A DNA stretch of 64,000 nt, taken from contig OZ020309.1 in the NCBI GenBank assembly GCA_963971305.1, positions 11,401,001 through 11,465,000 on the forward strand. Direction: 5' to 3'. Below the pieces are notes generated by a model. The model did no database searches. It worked only from the letters and a program-made list of their open reading frames with translations, and had not been told where the DNA came from. Shown one piece after another: positions 34,509 through 46,994 of the stretch. Source of the stretch: Arcuatula senhousia (Eukaryota; Mollusca; Bivalvia; Mytilida; Mytilidae). The position numbers and the translations under genes were made by a program. Each line of letters begins with the position of its first letter. The first letter of the stretch is position 1.

Positions 34509-36240
34509 ATAAAAAGCTACGCCGAGCGCAGCATGATACGACCGCAACAAGTTGAACCCTGTACGTTGGAGGCCCAATATGGATAGTCCATTGCTTTGGT
34601 CACATGAAGCCCATGGTGGACTTACAAAGCTTTTTGACACATGCATCCTGTGGTGGACTTATAGAAATGCATTTTTGACAAATATATTTACATAAAGCCT
34701 TATTTCTATACATGTATTAATTTACAATTTTGGCCCTTTGACCCCTAATTCCTCAAAAATGGTAAAAGATATTGCTAATCGGATAAAAAATAATACAAAA
34801 TTGTGTACATGGAATCCGATGAAAAAAAGATTTTGAAAATCGGACCACAAATAAAAAAGTTAATTTTATGGGCGTGGCCTGTCTTTAGCCCCCTGTAACA
34901 ATGTAATGTTGAAAAACATATCAAAATCATTGACACATTAAGTTGACAAAATTTAATGATGAATTCAACAAAGAAAGAATTTTCAAAATCTAATGAATAA
35001 TAAACATTCTACAACATACAACAGTTTTGTCAATACACCCGTTTTAGCCCCTTTTGGCCCTTTTTTCTAAAACAGTAGGGGCCACAAACCCCAAATACAA
35101 AACCAAGATTCCTTTAGTGGATATAATCATCATATATAAACTTCATAACAATTGGCAGGCCCACTACAACTTGATTTTTGGTATAAAACTATTTGCATTG
35201 ACAAACTTTTAAAAATGGCGTTTTTGGCCCCTTTGACCCCTAATTTCTCAAAAACGGTAAGAGATATTGCAAATCTGATTGAAAAACGCAGGCAGGGATT
35301 TTCATAAGGATTCCAATGAAAAAAAGATTTTGAAAATCGGACCACAAATAAAAAAGTCGATTTTTGGGGTGTAGCCCCTTTTTGACCCCCTGTAGCAATG
35401 TAACGGTGCAATAAATATCAAAATCATTGACACATTTAGTTGACAGAATTTAATGAGGAATTCATTAAAAAAAGAATTTTCAAAATCGAATGAATAACAA
35501 ACATATTACAACAGTTTTGTCAATACACCCGTTTTAGCCCTTTTTGGCCCTTTTTTCTAAAACAGTAGTGGCCACAAACCCCAAATACAAAACCAAGATT
35601 CCTTTAGTGGATATAATCATCATATATAAACTTCATAACAATTGGCAGGCCCACTACAACTTGATTTTTGGTATAAAACTATTTGCATTGACAAACTTTT
35701 AAAAATGGCGTTTTTGGCCCCTTTGACCCCTAATTTCTCAAAAACGGTAAGAGATATTGCAAATCTGATTGAAAAACGCAGGCAGGGATTTTCACAAGGA
35801 TTCCAATGAAAAAAAGATTTTGAAAATCGGACCACAAATAAAAAAGTCGATTTTTGGGGTGTGGCCCCTTTTTGACCCCCTGTAGCAATGTAACGGTGCA
35901 ATAAATATCAAAATCATTTACACATTTAGTTGACAGAATTTAATGAGGAATTCATTAAAAAAAGAATTTTCAAAATCGAATGAATAACAAACATTTTACA
36001 ACAGTTTTGTCAATACACCTGTTTTAGCCCCTTTTGGCCCTTTTTTCTAAAACGGTAGGGGCTACAAACCCAAAATACAATACCAATCTTCCTTTAGTGG
36101 TTACAAACATCATATCAAAATTTTAAAACAATTGGTCAACATTTACTCAAGTTATCGCACGGAAACCAAATGTTCCCAGACGACAACGACGACGATGACA
36201 TCGCCATAACATTATACGATCGCAAAATTTTGCGGTCGTA
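34509..36240 (+). mobile_element. Family D HINE-like element, empty site known
   Basis: The 5' part contains GCATGATACGACCGCAACAA and the 3' hairpin is ATACGATCGCAAAATTTTGC then GGTCGTATAAAAA. The interior has two almost identical 490-bp blocks (35.07-35.5 and 35.56-36.0 kb) and a GACGACAACGACGACG run before the hairpin. TATA flanks both ends. Copy 3 reads CAGTATAAAAATAGATAG uninterrupted. The two matching minus-strand ORFs are products of the duplication. Confidence 0.65.
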
Positions 36241-36810
36241 TAAAAATAGATAGTGGTAACTTAATACCAAATTACCAATCTATAAATACGTGCATGAACA
36301 CGGTTAAAAAAACACATAATAGGAATATATTTGTCTTGTTCTTTCATATTGTAAAAAAACAGATTGTTCTTTCTTTCTAGTACTTATAATAGCTCTCCCT
36401 TTAAACGCTTTAGTGCTTTGATTCTTGAAATAGTACTTATTGTTCAGTGTCACTAAGGACTTCTTATATAATTACAAGCTTTAACCAACAGTTTCTTCAG
36501 AAGTGTCTACATGTTCAGAGTCAATTCATTCTCTAGTATATCATATATAGTCGTTGTAATAAATCCTTCCCCATGTAAGCCGGGTCTCTCACTAGGAACC
36601 AATCAAAGTCATAATAAATTTTACACTGGCTACCTTTGAATGAACTGTGCTATTACCTTCTGATTAAATGAAGTTAGTGATTGGATAATTTTAGATCATA
36701 ACTAACAAAAGGTGTATCATATGAAATGACATTAAATCAAAGTTGTTGTAAAATTTCTCTATGCTCAAACATCTAAAAGTTTGTTATTGTCAAACTTTGG
36801 ATTGCTACAA

Positions 36811-38008
36811 CAAGACCAATCGATGTCTGGCCCTGCGTCCCAGGGCAAAATGTTGAACCCTGTACGTTCTAGGCCCAATATGGACAGTCAAAATATTTTG
36901 ACACTTGCATTCTATGGTGGACTTACAAAGCATATTTGTCACATGCCACCCAATATTGTTAAAATAGACCCCAAAAAAGTGTATATTTTTTTCCACATTT
37001 GGTCCCCTTATTGCTTAACAGAAAAAGTGGGTCAAGAAAAAAATTGTATCCTCCATTTTGTATCCAATATATGACCAAAATTAACTTGTAAAAAAAAAAT
37101 TCTAAATCGGACCATAAATAAAAAATGTCACATTTTTGCCCCTTTTGGGCCCCTCATTCCTAAACAAAAACAGAGGGGACACCCAAAATCATCCCCACCC
37201 TTTATGGTGAGTAACACTACTGTAAAGTTTCATATCATTTGGTGAACCAAAACAAGTTATTGTGGAAACAAATAAAAAAGTAGCTTTTTTGGCCCCTTTA
37301 GGGCCCTTAGTTTATAAACGAAAAAAGAGAGGACACCCAAAATCAGCCCAACCCTTCCTTTTATGGTTAGTAACATTACTGTAAAGTTTCATAGCATTTG
37401 GTCAACCAGAACAAAAGTTATAGTTGAAAAAATTTAAAAAGTGGCTTTTTTGGCCCCCTTTGGGCCTCTTATTTCTGAATGAAAAAAGAGGGGACACCCA
37501 AAATCAGCCCAACCCTTCCTTTTATGGTAAGTAACATTACTGTAAAGTTTCAAAGCATTTGGTCAACCAGAACAAAAGTTATTGTGGAAACAAATAAAAA
37601 CGTCACTTTTTTGGTCCCTTTAGGGCCCCTAATTTCTGAATGAAAATAGAGGGGACACCCAAAATCAGCTCAACCCTTCCTTTAGTGGTAAGTAACATTA
37701 CTGTAAAGTTTCATAGCATTTGGTCAACCAGAACAAAAGTTATTGTGGAAAAAAATCAAAAAGTTGCTTTTTTGGCCCCTTTTGGGCCCCTAATTTCTTA
37801 ACGAAATTATCAAATGATCCAAAAAGGGAAGGTGCACATCTTCAATATATCTGTAATCACTGTGTAAAATTTCAGAAAGATCTAGTGTTTGGTTTTTGAG
37901 ATTCAGATTACACAAGACAGGCACACCATAGCGGGACGGACGGACAGACGGACGGACGGACGGAGTGACCCGACTACTAGACCTGCTTTCGCCTTCGGCG
38001 ACGCAGGT
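36811..38008 (+). mobile_element. Family E HINE-like element, empty site known
   Basis: 5' CAAGACCAATCGATGTCTGG then CCCTGCGTCCCAGGGC. Interior has about four units of 155-161 bp (GGGGACACCCAAAATCAGCC, GGTCAACCAGAACAAAAGTT). A GGACGGACAGACGGACGG run follows, then a hairpin GACCTGCTTTCGCCTTCGG to CGACGCAGGT with AAAAA. Copy 3 has GTTACAAAAATTAAGCG at this site. Confidence 0.65.
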
Positions 38009-38235
38009 AAAAATAGTGTGGGGAAGGCATTATTGCAACGACCCTATGTATCTGTCTATATGTATCTACTTTTTTTTGGTCTTACATACAACATATCATG
38101 ATCATCCTTTGTATAGTGCACCCACAGGGTATTCCTTTCAGGTTCCAAGGAAGCATTAAAAAACAGCTTTGAGAACCATTTGAAGGCATATTTTCATGAG
38201 GTCACTTAGGTTGCTTTTAATGATCTGTGAAAGTA

Positions 38236-38404
38236 CAGTGGCGGTTCCAGGATTTTTTAAAAGGGGGAGTCCTCGGTAGAAAAGTGGGGGGTCCAAAACT
38301 ATAATTTGATGATTTTTGCCCAAATTTTGCATAAAAATCAAAGAATTTCCGACGAAAGGGGGGGGGTCCAGACCCCCTGGACCCCCCCTCTGGATCCGCC
38401 ACTG
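38236..38404. mobile_element. 169-bp MITE with CAGTGGCGG ends and 5-bp target duplication
   Basis: Ends CAGTGGCGGTTCCAGGA and TCTGGATCCGCCACTG. AAGTA is duplicated on both sides (38231-38235, 38405-38409) and single in the empty site of copy 3 (GAAAAGTAGGTAATT, near 26140). Terminal motifs of this kind are widespread in animal MITEs; the superfamily was not assigned. Confidence 0.75.
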
Positions 38405-38514
38405 AAGTATGTCATTTTTAACTTAATAGAGGTTAGAAGTCTCCCTTAAAAACCTTAAGTTTTCCATGCAATTCTGATCCCTTTGTAAAATTGTATTAAT
38501 AATCTATTTTACAG

Positions 38515-38583
38515 AGAAAATATGCATGACAGAAAGTCTTTTCAAATCAGTGTTGAAGATGAACAATAAAGACCAATGGCAAG
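38515..38583 (+). CDS. C1q copy 4, exon 2 (linker)
   Basis: 69 nt between ATTTTACAG and GTATGTCC, phase 1 to 1, encoding EKICMTESLF then KSVLKMNNKDQWQ. Moderately basic linker with one cysteine, no collagen triplets. The same exon is present in copy 3 and, broken, in copy 2. Confidence 0.8.
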
Positions 38584-39047
38584 GTATGTCCACAATTTTA
38601 ACTTTTGAACTGCAATACACAGTTGTAGCATTATCTACATTCTGCAAAGAATTCTGTTTAAACCTGCATGGGCTAAGGCTTTCTAAGACTTGCAGTGAGG
38701 TGTGAGCCTGATTAGGATTAAGAAAAGCACTTTTCTTTTGAAATGTTTCATTTCATACTAATATAGAATGTAAATCTGTGTCATGAACATATATTTCATA
38801 TCTTTTAATGAGGAAAAAGCAAAGACAAATTCCTTATAATAAAACACAAGACAAGAAAATAGTTTTTTTATCCATAATAATAGCAAATTTTTCCTTTGAT
38901 CTCATCTTCCTGATATTTTGTAGTATCATGGACAGTCTGTTATACAATAAAATATTAGGTGGAAGCACTTGATAACTGCGAGATCATGCAATAAATTGTG
39001 ACTTCATGTGACGCTAGAGTTATGTACATGTATGTATGCATTTTCAG

Positions 39048-39463
39048 GTTTATCTAAAGATCCAAGTCAAGCTGTGAGACCTGCATTTTTGGCTTTTCTG
39101 AAGAACCACATCACTTTTAGTGGAAACAATGTGCTAAAGTTTGATGAGGTTATTACAAATATTGGAAATGGGTACAACAAGAACACTGGCCTTTTCACTG
39201 CACCAAATGATGGCATATACATATTAGGATGTGTAATGGTAGCAAGTGGTGGAAATACAGTACATTACTGGGTTTACAAGAATAACAACATCTTTATTAA
39301 TGGTCTTGTCTCAAAAACAGGACATGCCAATTCCAACACACAGCATGTCATTCTAGAGCTAAAGAAAGGTGATACTTTCTCCATCAGACATAGAACCAGT
39401 AATAGTCCAGAAGGAGTACATGGTAGAAATCACTCCTATGTTTTTGGCTACCAGCTCAACTAA
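39048..39463 (+). CDS. C1q-domain protein, last exon (copy 4, intact gene)
   Basis: The exon follows a GCATTTTCAG acceptor and completes a 187-residue protein: signal peptide (about residues 1-20), short linker, then C1q domain from about residue 60 to the end. Visible landmarks are RPAFLAFLKNHITFSGNNV, FDEVITNIGNGY, FTAPNDGIYILGC, HANSNTQHVILELKKGD and HSYVFGYQLN. The aromatic usually following the Y-x position of the signature is leucine here (YIL), phenylalanine in copies 1 and 2. No collagen region, so it belongs to the secreted globular-head-only class typical of bivalves, presumed to form trimers and bind microbial or self ligands. AATAAA lies near 39480. This is the only copy in the window with all three exons intact. 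Confidence 0.88.
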
Positions 39464-39561
39464 CTTCATGAAATTTGAAATAAAGAAGTTTATATACCAT
39501 TCAAATTTTCCTTTTTTCTTAATGTAAATGTTGACAGAAAGAAAAGTCAGAAAGACAGGTT

Positions 39562-39692
39562 ATTAAAAACGAAAGAATATGGAATATGTGCCAAAGACAC
39601 GATCCACATTTTGACATGATTTTAATAAATGTACAAAGCAAAATTTTAATGTGTGTGAAGCGCTTTTCTGGATTAACCTTCATCAGACACAA
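39562..39692 (-). repeat. Interspersed repeat with a hammerhead-like motif (copy 3)
   Basis: Reverse-strand relative of 59114-59262 and 60088-60236. The hammerhead-like core spans 39652-39691 on the minus strand: CTGATGA, GGTTAATCC, GAAA, palindromic AAGCGCTT and TTC. Stem I is TGTGT/ACACA. It sits about 100 bp after the copy 4 stop codon, on the opposite strand. Confidence 0.6.
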
Positions 39693-39964
39693 AAACAAAA
39701 ACTTTGCTTCGTAGTGATTTTTCTTTGTGCAAATAATCTCCCAAGTCATTAGAACAGCATACAATAAAAGGTAATAACATATCAGAGTATTATAAAAATC
39801 ATAGAGTGCAATGGTTGAAACAACATTTTATAAGAGTACTAGTAGTCAAATCATTGTTATTTAAAAAAAACCCAAAGAACATCACATAAAAATGCACACT
39901 CAGCATAACAAAACATAAACACAATTTACCAACATGCAATCAGCATCACAAAGTTTCATCGAAA

Positions 39965-42378
39965 CAAGAGTGAACTCAGGTGATCCAGAAGGGTACCTAC
40001 TGTCAGCATTTCCTGTTTGTTATAACATACCAGTCCGAAATTAATGTCAAAAACTCAGGTACTCTGAAAGGGTTAGCAGTATCTGCTTGTTATAACAAAC
40101 CAGTTAGAAATTTTAATGTCAAAACCAGTAAACTCAGGTACTCTTGAAGAGTTTGCAGTATCTGCTTGTTATAACAAACCAGTCAGAAATTTTAATGTCA
40201 AAACCAGTTAACTCAGGTACTCTGGAAGGGTTAGCAGTATCTGCTTGTTATAGCATACCAGTCGGAAATTTAAATGCCAAAACCAGTTAACTCAGGTACT
40301 CTGGAAGGGTTAGCAGTACCTGCTTGTTATAGCATACCAGTCAGAAATTTTAATGTCAAAACCAGTTAACTCAGGTACTCTGGAAGGGTTAGCAGTATCT
40401 GCTTGTTATAACAAACCAGTCAGAAATTTTAATGTCAAAACCAGTTAACTCAGGTACTCTTGAAGGGTTAGCAGTATCTGCTTGTTATAACAAACCAGTT
40501 AGAAATTTTAATGTCAAAACCAGTTAACTCAGGTACTCTTGAAGGGTTAGCAGTATCTGCTTGTTATAACAAACCAGTCAGAAATTTTAATGTCAAAACC
40601 AGTTAACTCAGGTACTCTGGAAGGGTTTGCAGTACCTGCTTGTTATAGCATACCAGTCAGAAATTAATGCCAAAACCAGTGAACTCAGGTACTCTGGAAG
40701 GGTTAGCAGTATCTGCTTGTTATAGCATACCAGTCGGAAATTTAAATGCCAAAACCAGTTAACTCAGGTACTCTGGAAGGGTTAGCAGTATCTGCTTGTT
40801 ATAACAAACCAGTCAGAAATTTTAATGTCAAAACCAGTTAACTCAGGTACTCTTGAAGGGTTAGCAGTATCTGCTTGTTATAACAAACCAGTTAGAAATT
40901 TTAATGTCAAAACCAGTTAACTCAGGTACTCTTGAAGGGTTAGCAGTATCTGCTTGTTATAACAAACCAGTCAGAAATTTTAATGTCAAAACCAGTTAAC
41001 TCAGGTACTCTGGAAGGGTTTGCAGTACCTGCTTGTTATAGCATACCAGTCAGAAATTAATGCCAAAACCAGTGAACTCAGGTACTCTGGAAGGGTTAGC
41101 AGTATCTGCTTGTTATAGCATACCAGTCAGAAATTTTAATGTCAAAACCAGTGAACTCAGGTACTCTGGAAGGGTTTGCAGCACCTGCTTGTTATAACAA
41201 ACCATTCAGAAATTTTAATGTCAAAACCAGTGAACTCAGGTACTCTGGAAGGGTTAGCAGTATCTGCTTGTTATAACATACCAGTCGGAAATTAATGTCA
41301 AAACCAGTTAACTCAGGTACACTGGAAGGGTTAGCAGTATCTGCTTGTTATAGCATACCAGTCGTAAATTAATGTCAAAACCAGTTAACTCAGGTACTCT
41401 GGAAGGGTTAGCAGTATCTGCTTGTTATAGCATACCAGTCGGAAATTTAAATGCCAAAACCAGTTAACTCAGGTACTCTGGAAGGGTTAGCAGTATCTGC
41501 TTGTTATAGCATACCAGTCGGAAATTAATGTCAAAAACAGTTAACTCAGGTACTCTGGAAGGGTTAGCAGTATCTGCTTGTTATAGCATACCAGTCAGAA
41601 ATTCAAATGCCAAAACCAGTTAACTCAGGTACTCTGGAAGGGTTAGCAGTATCTGCTTGTTATAGCATACCAGTCGGAAATTTAAATGCCAAATCCAGTT
41701 AACTCAGGTACTCTGGAAGGGTTAGCAGTATCTGCTTGTTATAACATACCAGTCGTAAATTAATGTCAAAACCAGTTAACTCAGGTACTCTGGAAGGGTT
41801 AGCAGTATCTGCTTGTTATAGCATACCAGTCGGAAATTTAAATGCCAAAACCAGTTAACTCAGGTACTCTGGAAGGGTTAGCAGTATCTGCTTGTTATAG
41901 CATACCAGTCGGAAATTAATGTCAAAAACAGTTAACTCAGGTACTCTGGAAGGGTTAGCAGTATCTGCTTGTTATAGCATACCAGTCAGAAATTCAAATG
42001 CCAAAACCAGTTAACTCAGGTACTCTGGAAGGGTTAGCAGTATCTGCTTGTTATAACATACCAGTCGGAAATTAATGTCAAAACCAGTTAACTCAGGTAC
42101 TCTGGAAGGGTTTGCAGTACCTGCTTGTTATAACATACCAGTCGGAAATTAATGTCAAAATCAGTGAACTCAGGTACTCTGAAAGGGATTGCAGTACCTG
42201 CTTGTTATAACAAACCATTCAGAAATTTTAATGTCAAAACCAGTAAACTCAGGTACTCTGGAAGGGTTTGCAGTACCTGCTTGTTATAACATACCATTCA
42301 GAAATTTTAATGTCAAAACCAGTGAACTCAGGTACTCTGGAAGGGTTAGCAGTATCTGCTTGTTGTTACGTACCAGTC
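39965..42378 (+). repeat. 79-bp satellite array with higher-order structure
   Basis: About 30 units of 79 bp (AACTCAGGTACTCTGGAAGG, GTTAGCAGTATCTGCTTGTT, CATACCAGTCGGAAATT). Variants recur in blocks of about five units (roughly 392 bp, compare 40385-40740 with 40785-41130), indicating block duplication. The left edge reads CAAGAGTGAACTCAGG, similar to HINE-like 5' ends. The array stops about 45 bp before the minus-strand exon at 42426. Confidence 0.85.
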
Positions 42379-42425
42379 AGATTAATGTCCTTTTAAATTT
42401 ATTTTTATTAATAACAAAGACTTAC

Positions 42426-42536
42426 CTTAAAGCACCATGTAAAATTTCCATGAATGTTATTGATGTATTGTCGACCCAATGAAATTTATTTCTGAGGTCA
42501 TGTGATATATCTGTGTCTTTTGGTATCCAACCATAT
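42426..42536 (-). CDS. DUF4062/STAND-like gene, fourth exon seen
   Basis: Between a TTTTATTAG acceptor and a GTAAGT donor on the minus strand, 111 nt. With the last two bases of the exon at 47396 it reads (R)YGWIPKDTDIS, HDLRNKFHWVDNTSITFMEI, LHGALR. The YGW and MEILHGA motifs in this order are typical of the DUF4062-type module of STAND proteins. Further downstream exons were not found between here and the C1q gene; they may lie beyond the satellite, or the gene may be truncated. Confidence 0.72.
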
Positions 42537-42594
42537 CTAATAAAATAAACATAGTATAATTTAGGCCTAGCCTAGCTGCGAGCACAGAAAGAAA

Positions 42595-43324
42595 CAAGAG
42601 TTAACACTTAAGTATGTCTCGCCTGCTGGCCCCATCAGAAACAATTATTCTTTCTTACTTCCACTATATTTTTACATGGATTTTCAGTTTCCGAGATCAA
42701 AAGATGTTTATAGAACTTAAACATTGCAAATATATGCAATAAAAATAATCAAAGTCACTCAACCAGAAAATCAAGGTCAAGGTCAAAAGATGAGGATGTA
42801 ACTGTGCTAAGCTTCTCCTGGAGCATATGTATACCAAGTTTCATCAACCTAGGACCTCTAGTTCTTGAGAAATGGAGGTGCTTGCAAAACTTTTCCATTG
42901 CTATTATATGTATTGAAAATTGTCAAAGTCATTCAACCGGAAAATCAAGGTCTAGGTCAAAAGATGGGGATGCAACTGTGCTAAGCTACTACTGGAGCAT
43001 ATGCATACCAAGTTTCATCAAACTAGGACCTATAGTTCTTGAGATATGGAGGTGCTTGCAAAAATTTTACATTGCTATTATATGTATTGAAAATTGTCAA
43101 AGTCACTCAACCGGATAATAAAGGTAAAGGTCAAAAGATGGGGATGCAACTGTACTAAGCTAATAAATGGGGCATATGCATACCAAGTTTCATCAACCCA
43201 GGACCTATAGTTCTTGAGATATGGAGGTGCTCATAAAACTTTTCGAAAAAGTTAACGCCGCCGTCACCGCCGCCGCCACCGGTAAAGTAACACCTATGTT
43301 CCGCTCTGCTTTGCAGACAAGACA
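42595..43324 (+). mobile_element. Family A2 HINE-like element
   Basis: 5' CAAGAGTTAACACTTAAGTA then GTCTCGCCTGCTGG. Three units as in 28214-28944. A GCCGCCGTCACCGCCGCC run and a degenerate 3' end (TTTGCAGACAAGAC plus AAAAA) follow. Lies in an intron of the DUF4062-type gene. Confidence 0.6.
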
Positions 43325-44290
43325 AAAATGAAGAAACGTTTAGAATGGATAAGCATAGAAACTTCTTTCAAATACTCTAAATTTAATTTTGGCAAATGAC
43401 GTCACAAACTCTGTGGTGAGTACTTAAATTGTATGAGTATGAGTGTGTGAGCTTTCAATTTTGAACAATGACATTGACAATATTAACTCCTTTGAATCGC
43501 TATGTACATAATTAAATACAAGAGGCTCCCAGGAGCCTGAATCACTCACCTGAACTACACAGATACACATATCTTGTAGATATTATTGTGCTTAACCATT
43601 TGCGATTAATATTTCTGAATTTATCTTATTAAATTTTCAAGATATAGGCTTAATAAGTGCAAACTTTTGCAAAAATTAGGAAAAAGTTCAATAACTCCCA
43701 CTTCAGCAGTAGGTTCTTTTTCAAAAATTCAGGACAGGTAGATCTAAATGTGCTGATCACTTTTCATTCATGCACAATTTTGATATCTGAAACCATTTTT
43801 GAGTAATTAGCAAAAAACTGCACTTTACCACCATGATCTATTTTTAGACATGGCAGCCATATTTTTTGATAAATCAAAAATCCAAACGATAGAATTGTAG
43901 CAGATATGCTATAAAACATGTGTTCCAAGTTTAAATGCAGTTGGTCCTATGGTGTCAGACAAGTCAATCTTTGAAATTCAGGGGAAAAATAATGAAAAAT
44001 GGTAAATTTTTAACTCCTAAAAGAAATGGTTCTACAGCTTTGAACTAATTACATGAAATGTAGATCTTAATCATATGCAATTTAAATTTTTGAAATATCT
44101 TGTATAGTTTTCAAGATACATGTATAGGGCTAAATAAGTGCAAAATTTTGAAAAAAATCCAGAAAAAGGACAATAACTCCTACATCGGTTGTTGGATCTT
44201 CTTGAAAATTTTAAGGCAGGTAGATCTTGTGGTGCTGATCACTTTTACCCTATGCCAGAATTTTGATATCTGTTTTGAGTTATTAGCAAA

Positions 44291-45336
44291 TAAAAAGCTT
44301 CACTGAGCTAAGCATGATACGACCGCAACATGTTGAACCCTGTATGTTTTAGGCCCAATAAGGATAGTCAATTGCTCTGGACACATGCAGCCCATGGTGG
44401 ACTGACAAAGGTTTTTGACACATGCAACTTTATGTGGACTTTCACCTTACATTTTAAAAGGATTTTTTTTTTCCAAAGGAGATCAAAATTAGACCACAAA
44501 TTTTCCATTTTGGTCCCTAATTACATAATGGGGGGGGAGGGCAGTTGCAAAAATTAGTTCTCAATTTTGTATCCACTATTTGACAAAAAAAAACATGCAA
44601 AAATTTTTTTTCAAAATGGGATCATAAGTAGAAAAGTTTCGATTTTAGTCCCTTTTGGACCCTAATTACATAATAAGGGGAAAAAGGGGGGTTCGCAAAA
44701 ATTGATTCTCAATTTTGTATCGATATTTGACAAGAACAAACATGCAAAAAAAAAAATTCAAAATCGAACCACTAATATAAAAGTTTTGATTTTGGCCCTT
44801 TTTGGCCCCTAATTACATAACGGGGAAAAAGGGGGCCCACAAAAGTTCATCAGGTTCATTCTTTTATTGTAAGAAACATTCTTCACAAATTTCACAGCAA
44901 TAGGCAAACTAGAAACAAAGTTATGGTGGAAACAATAAAATATTTGAATTTTTTGCCCCTTTTGGGCCCCTAATTTCGAAACAAAAAAGGGGGACCCCAA
45001 AATCAATCCCATACACCCTTTCATGGTAAGGAACATTATTGCCAAAGTGCAAAGCAATTGGATGACTAGAACTAAAGTTATCATGGCAACAAACATAAAA
45101 GTAGTATTTTTGGCCCCTTTTTGGCCCCTAATTTCAAAACAAAAACAGGCAGGACCCCCAAAATCAATCCCATCCATTCTTTTTAAAATAGTAAGGAATA
45201 TCATTGTGAAATTTCATGCATTAGGATTACTAGAACTAAAGTTACGTATCGTGTATACACTAAAGTTAACAGACAACGACAACAACGACAGTATAATACC
45301 ATTATATGTCCACAAAATTTTTGTGATCTATAAAAA
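44291..45336 (+). mobile_element. Family D HINE-like element nested in family B
   Basis: 5' AAGCATGATACGACCGCAAC, units of about 150-180 bp, GACAACGACAACGACAG, and a decayed 3' hairpin (CCACAAAATTTTTGTG..CTATAAAAA). The interrupted family B phrase ATTAGCAAA/CTGTAATTTACC is continuous in the first family B unit at about 43809. Confidence 0.6.
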
Positions 45337-45436
45337 CTGTAATTTACCCCTATGTTCTATTTTTAACCACAGCGGCCATGTTTTTCGACAAATCAAAAAT
45401 CCAAAACGATAATTTTGTAGCACAAATGCTAATAAA

Positions 45437-46994
45437 CAAGTGTGGCCACTAAAAGTATGTCTCGCCTGCCAGCACCATCCTTAAATCAACTACCTAAGCT
45501 TTCATTTCTTGATATAAACACAAAAAGTGTCTGTATACCTAATAACAGATGCCTAGTTATTATACTATTCAAGCAAACCATTGTCCACAAAAGTATTAAA
45601 AAAAGTTTTCTGTCTGAAAAAAAAAGACCTAAGTTCACAGTCACGGAGCCTAAAAATGGGGTCATGGTCACATGGCATGGTGAGAGTTGCGTTGTCCATA
45701 ACCCCAACTGTCTGTTTACCCAATATCAGATGCCTAGCTATTATACTTTTCCAGCAATTCATCGTCCACTAAAGCTTTACAAAAAAAGTTTTTCGGCCTG
45801 AAAAAGACCTTAGTTCACAGAGTCACTAGAGCGTGAAAATGGGGTCAGGGTCACGCAACATGGTAACAGTTGGGTAGAACATAACCTAAACTGTCTGTAT
45901 ACCTTATATCAGATGCCTAGCTTATATACTTTTCCAGCAATTCATCATCCACAAAGTCTTATAAAAAAGTTTACGGCCTGAAAAAAGACCTAAGTTCACA
46001 GAGTCACTGGAGCGTGAAAATGGGGTCAGGGTCACATGGCATGGTGACAGTTGCGTAGACCATAACCTGAACTGTCTGTATACCAAATATCAGATGCCTA
46101 GCTAATATACTTTTCCAGCAATTCATCGTCCACAAAAGTCTTACAAAAAGTTTACGGCCTGAAAAAAGACCTAAGTTCACAGAGTCACTGGAGCGTGAAA
46201 ATGGGGTCAGGGTCACACGACATGGTGACAGTTGCGTAGACCATTACCTGAACTGTCTGTATACCAAATATCAGATGCCTAGCTAATATACTTTTCCAGC
46301 AATTCATCGTCCACAAAATTCTTACAAAAAAGTGTACGGCCTGAAAAAGACCTAAGTTCACAGAGTCACTGGAGCATGAAAATGGGGTCAGGGTCACACG
46401 GCATGGTGACAGTTGTGTAGACCATAACCTGAACTGTCTGTATACCAAATATCAGATGCCTAGCTATTATACTTTTCAAGAAATTCATTGTCCACAAAAG
46501 TCTTACAAAAAAGTTTACGATGCCGCCGCCTCCGGCGGAAAGTAATACCTATGTCTCGCCTTCCACGACTATTCGTCGCAGGCGAGACAAAAATGGGTCA
46601 AAGACAGAAATGGCCGGATTTCGTTGAAAAGGAAGTATATGAGCCACAGACCTGAAATCAGATCCAACCTTATGGGAGCCCATGCTGATGCTTCATACCA
46701 AATATCGAGAAGCTGAGATAAGTAGTTGCTGAGAAAACTGTTACAAAAATTTTCTATTATTGGACATTTATGTCAAAAAATAATTAAGTCGGTAAACAGG
46801 AAGTAGGTGAGAGACAGACCTGAAATCAAATCCCACTTTATGGGAGCCCATGCTGATGCTGCATACCAAATATCAAGAGGCTGTGATTAGTAGTTGCTGA
46901 GAAAATTGTTACGAAAGTATAATCCCCGCCCGCCTGCCCGCCCACCAGACATTCACCATTTTATAACCCAGATTTTCACTAGTGAAATCCGGCC
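45437..46994 (+). mobile_element. Chimeric A+C element inserted in family B as one unit
   Basis: Starts with a family A 5' end (CAAGTGTGGCCACTAAAAGT), runs through 182-bp family A units and the family A 3' hairpin at 46588 (GCAGGCGAGAC plus AAAAA), continues without a break into two family C units (46594-46920), and ends at the family C 3' hairpin (GATTTTCACTAGTGAAATCC, GGCC). Family B resumes on both sides, and no family C 5' end precedes the A part. The same A-to-C junction exists at 11706 in the 8.7-13.7-kb array. Confidence 0.65.

Noticed and set aside
35130..35901. Two matching 93-residue minus-strand ORFs
   Set aside because: They are the same chance ORF in two copies of the 490-bp block of a family D element.
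39965..42378. CRISPR-like regular array
   Set aside because: Units are 79 bp throughout with no unique spacers, in a eukaryotic context; it is a satellite.
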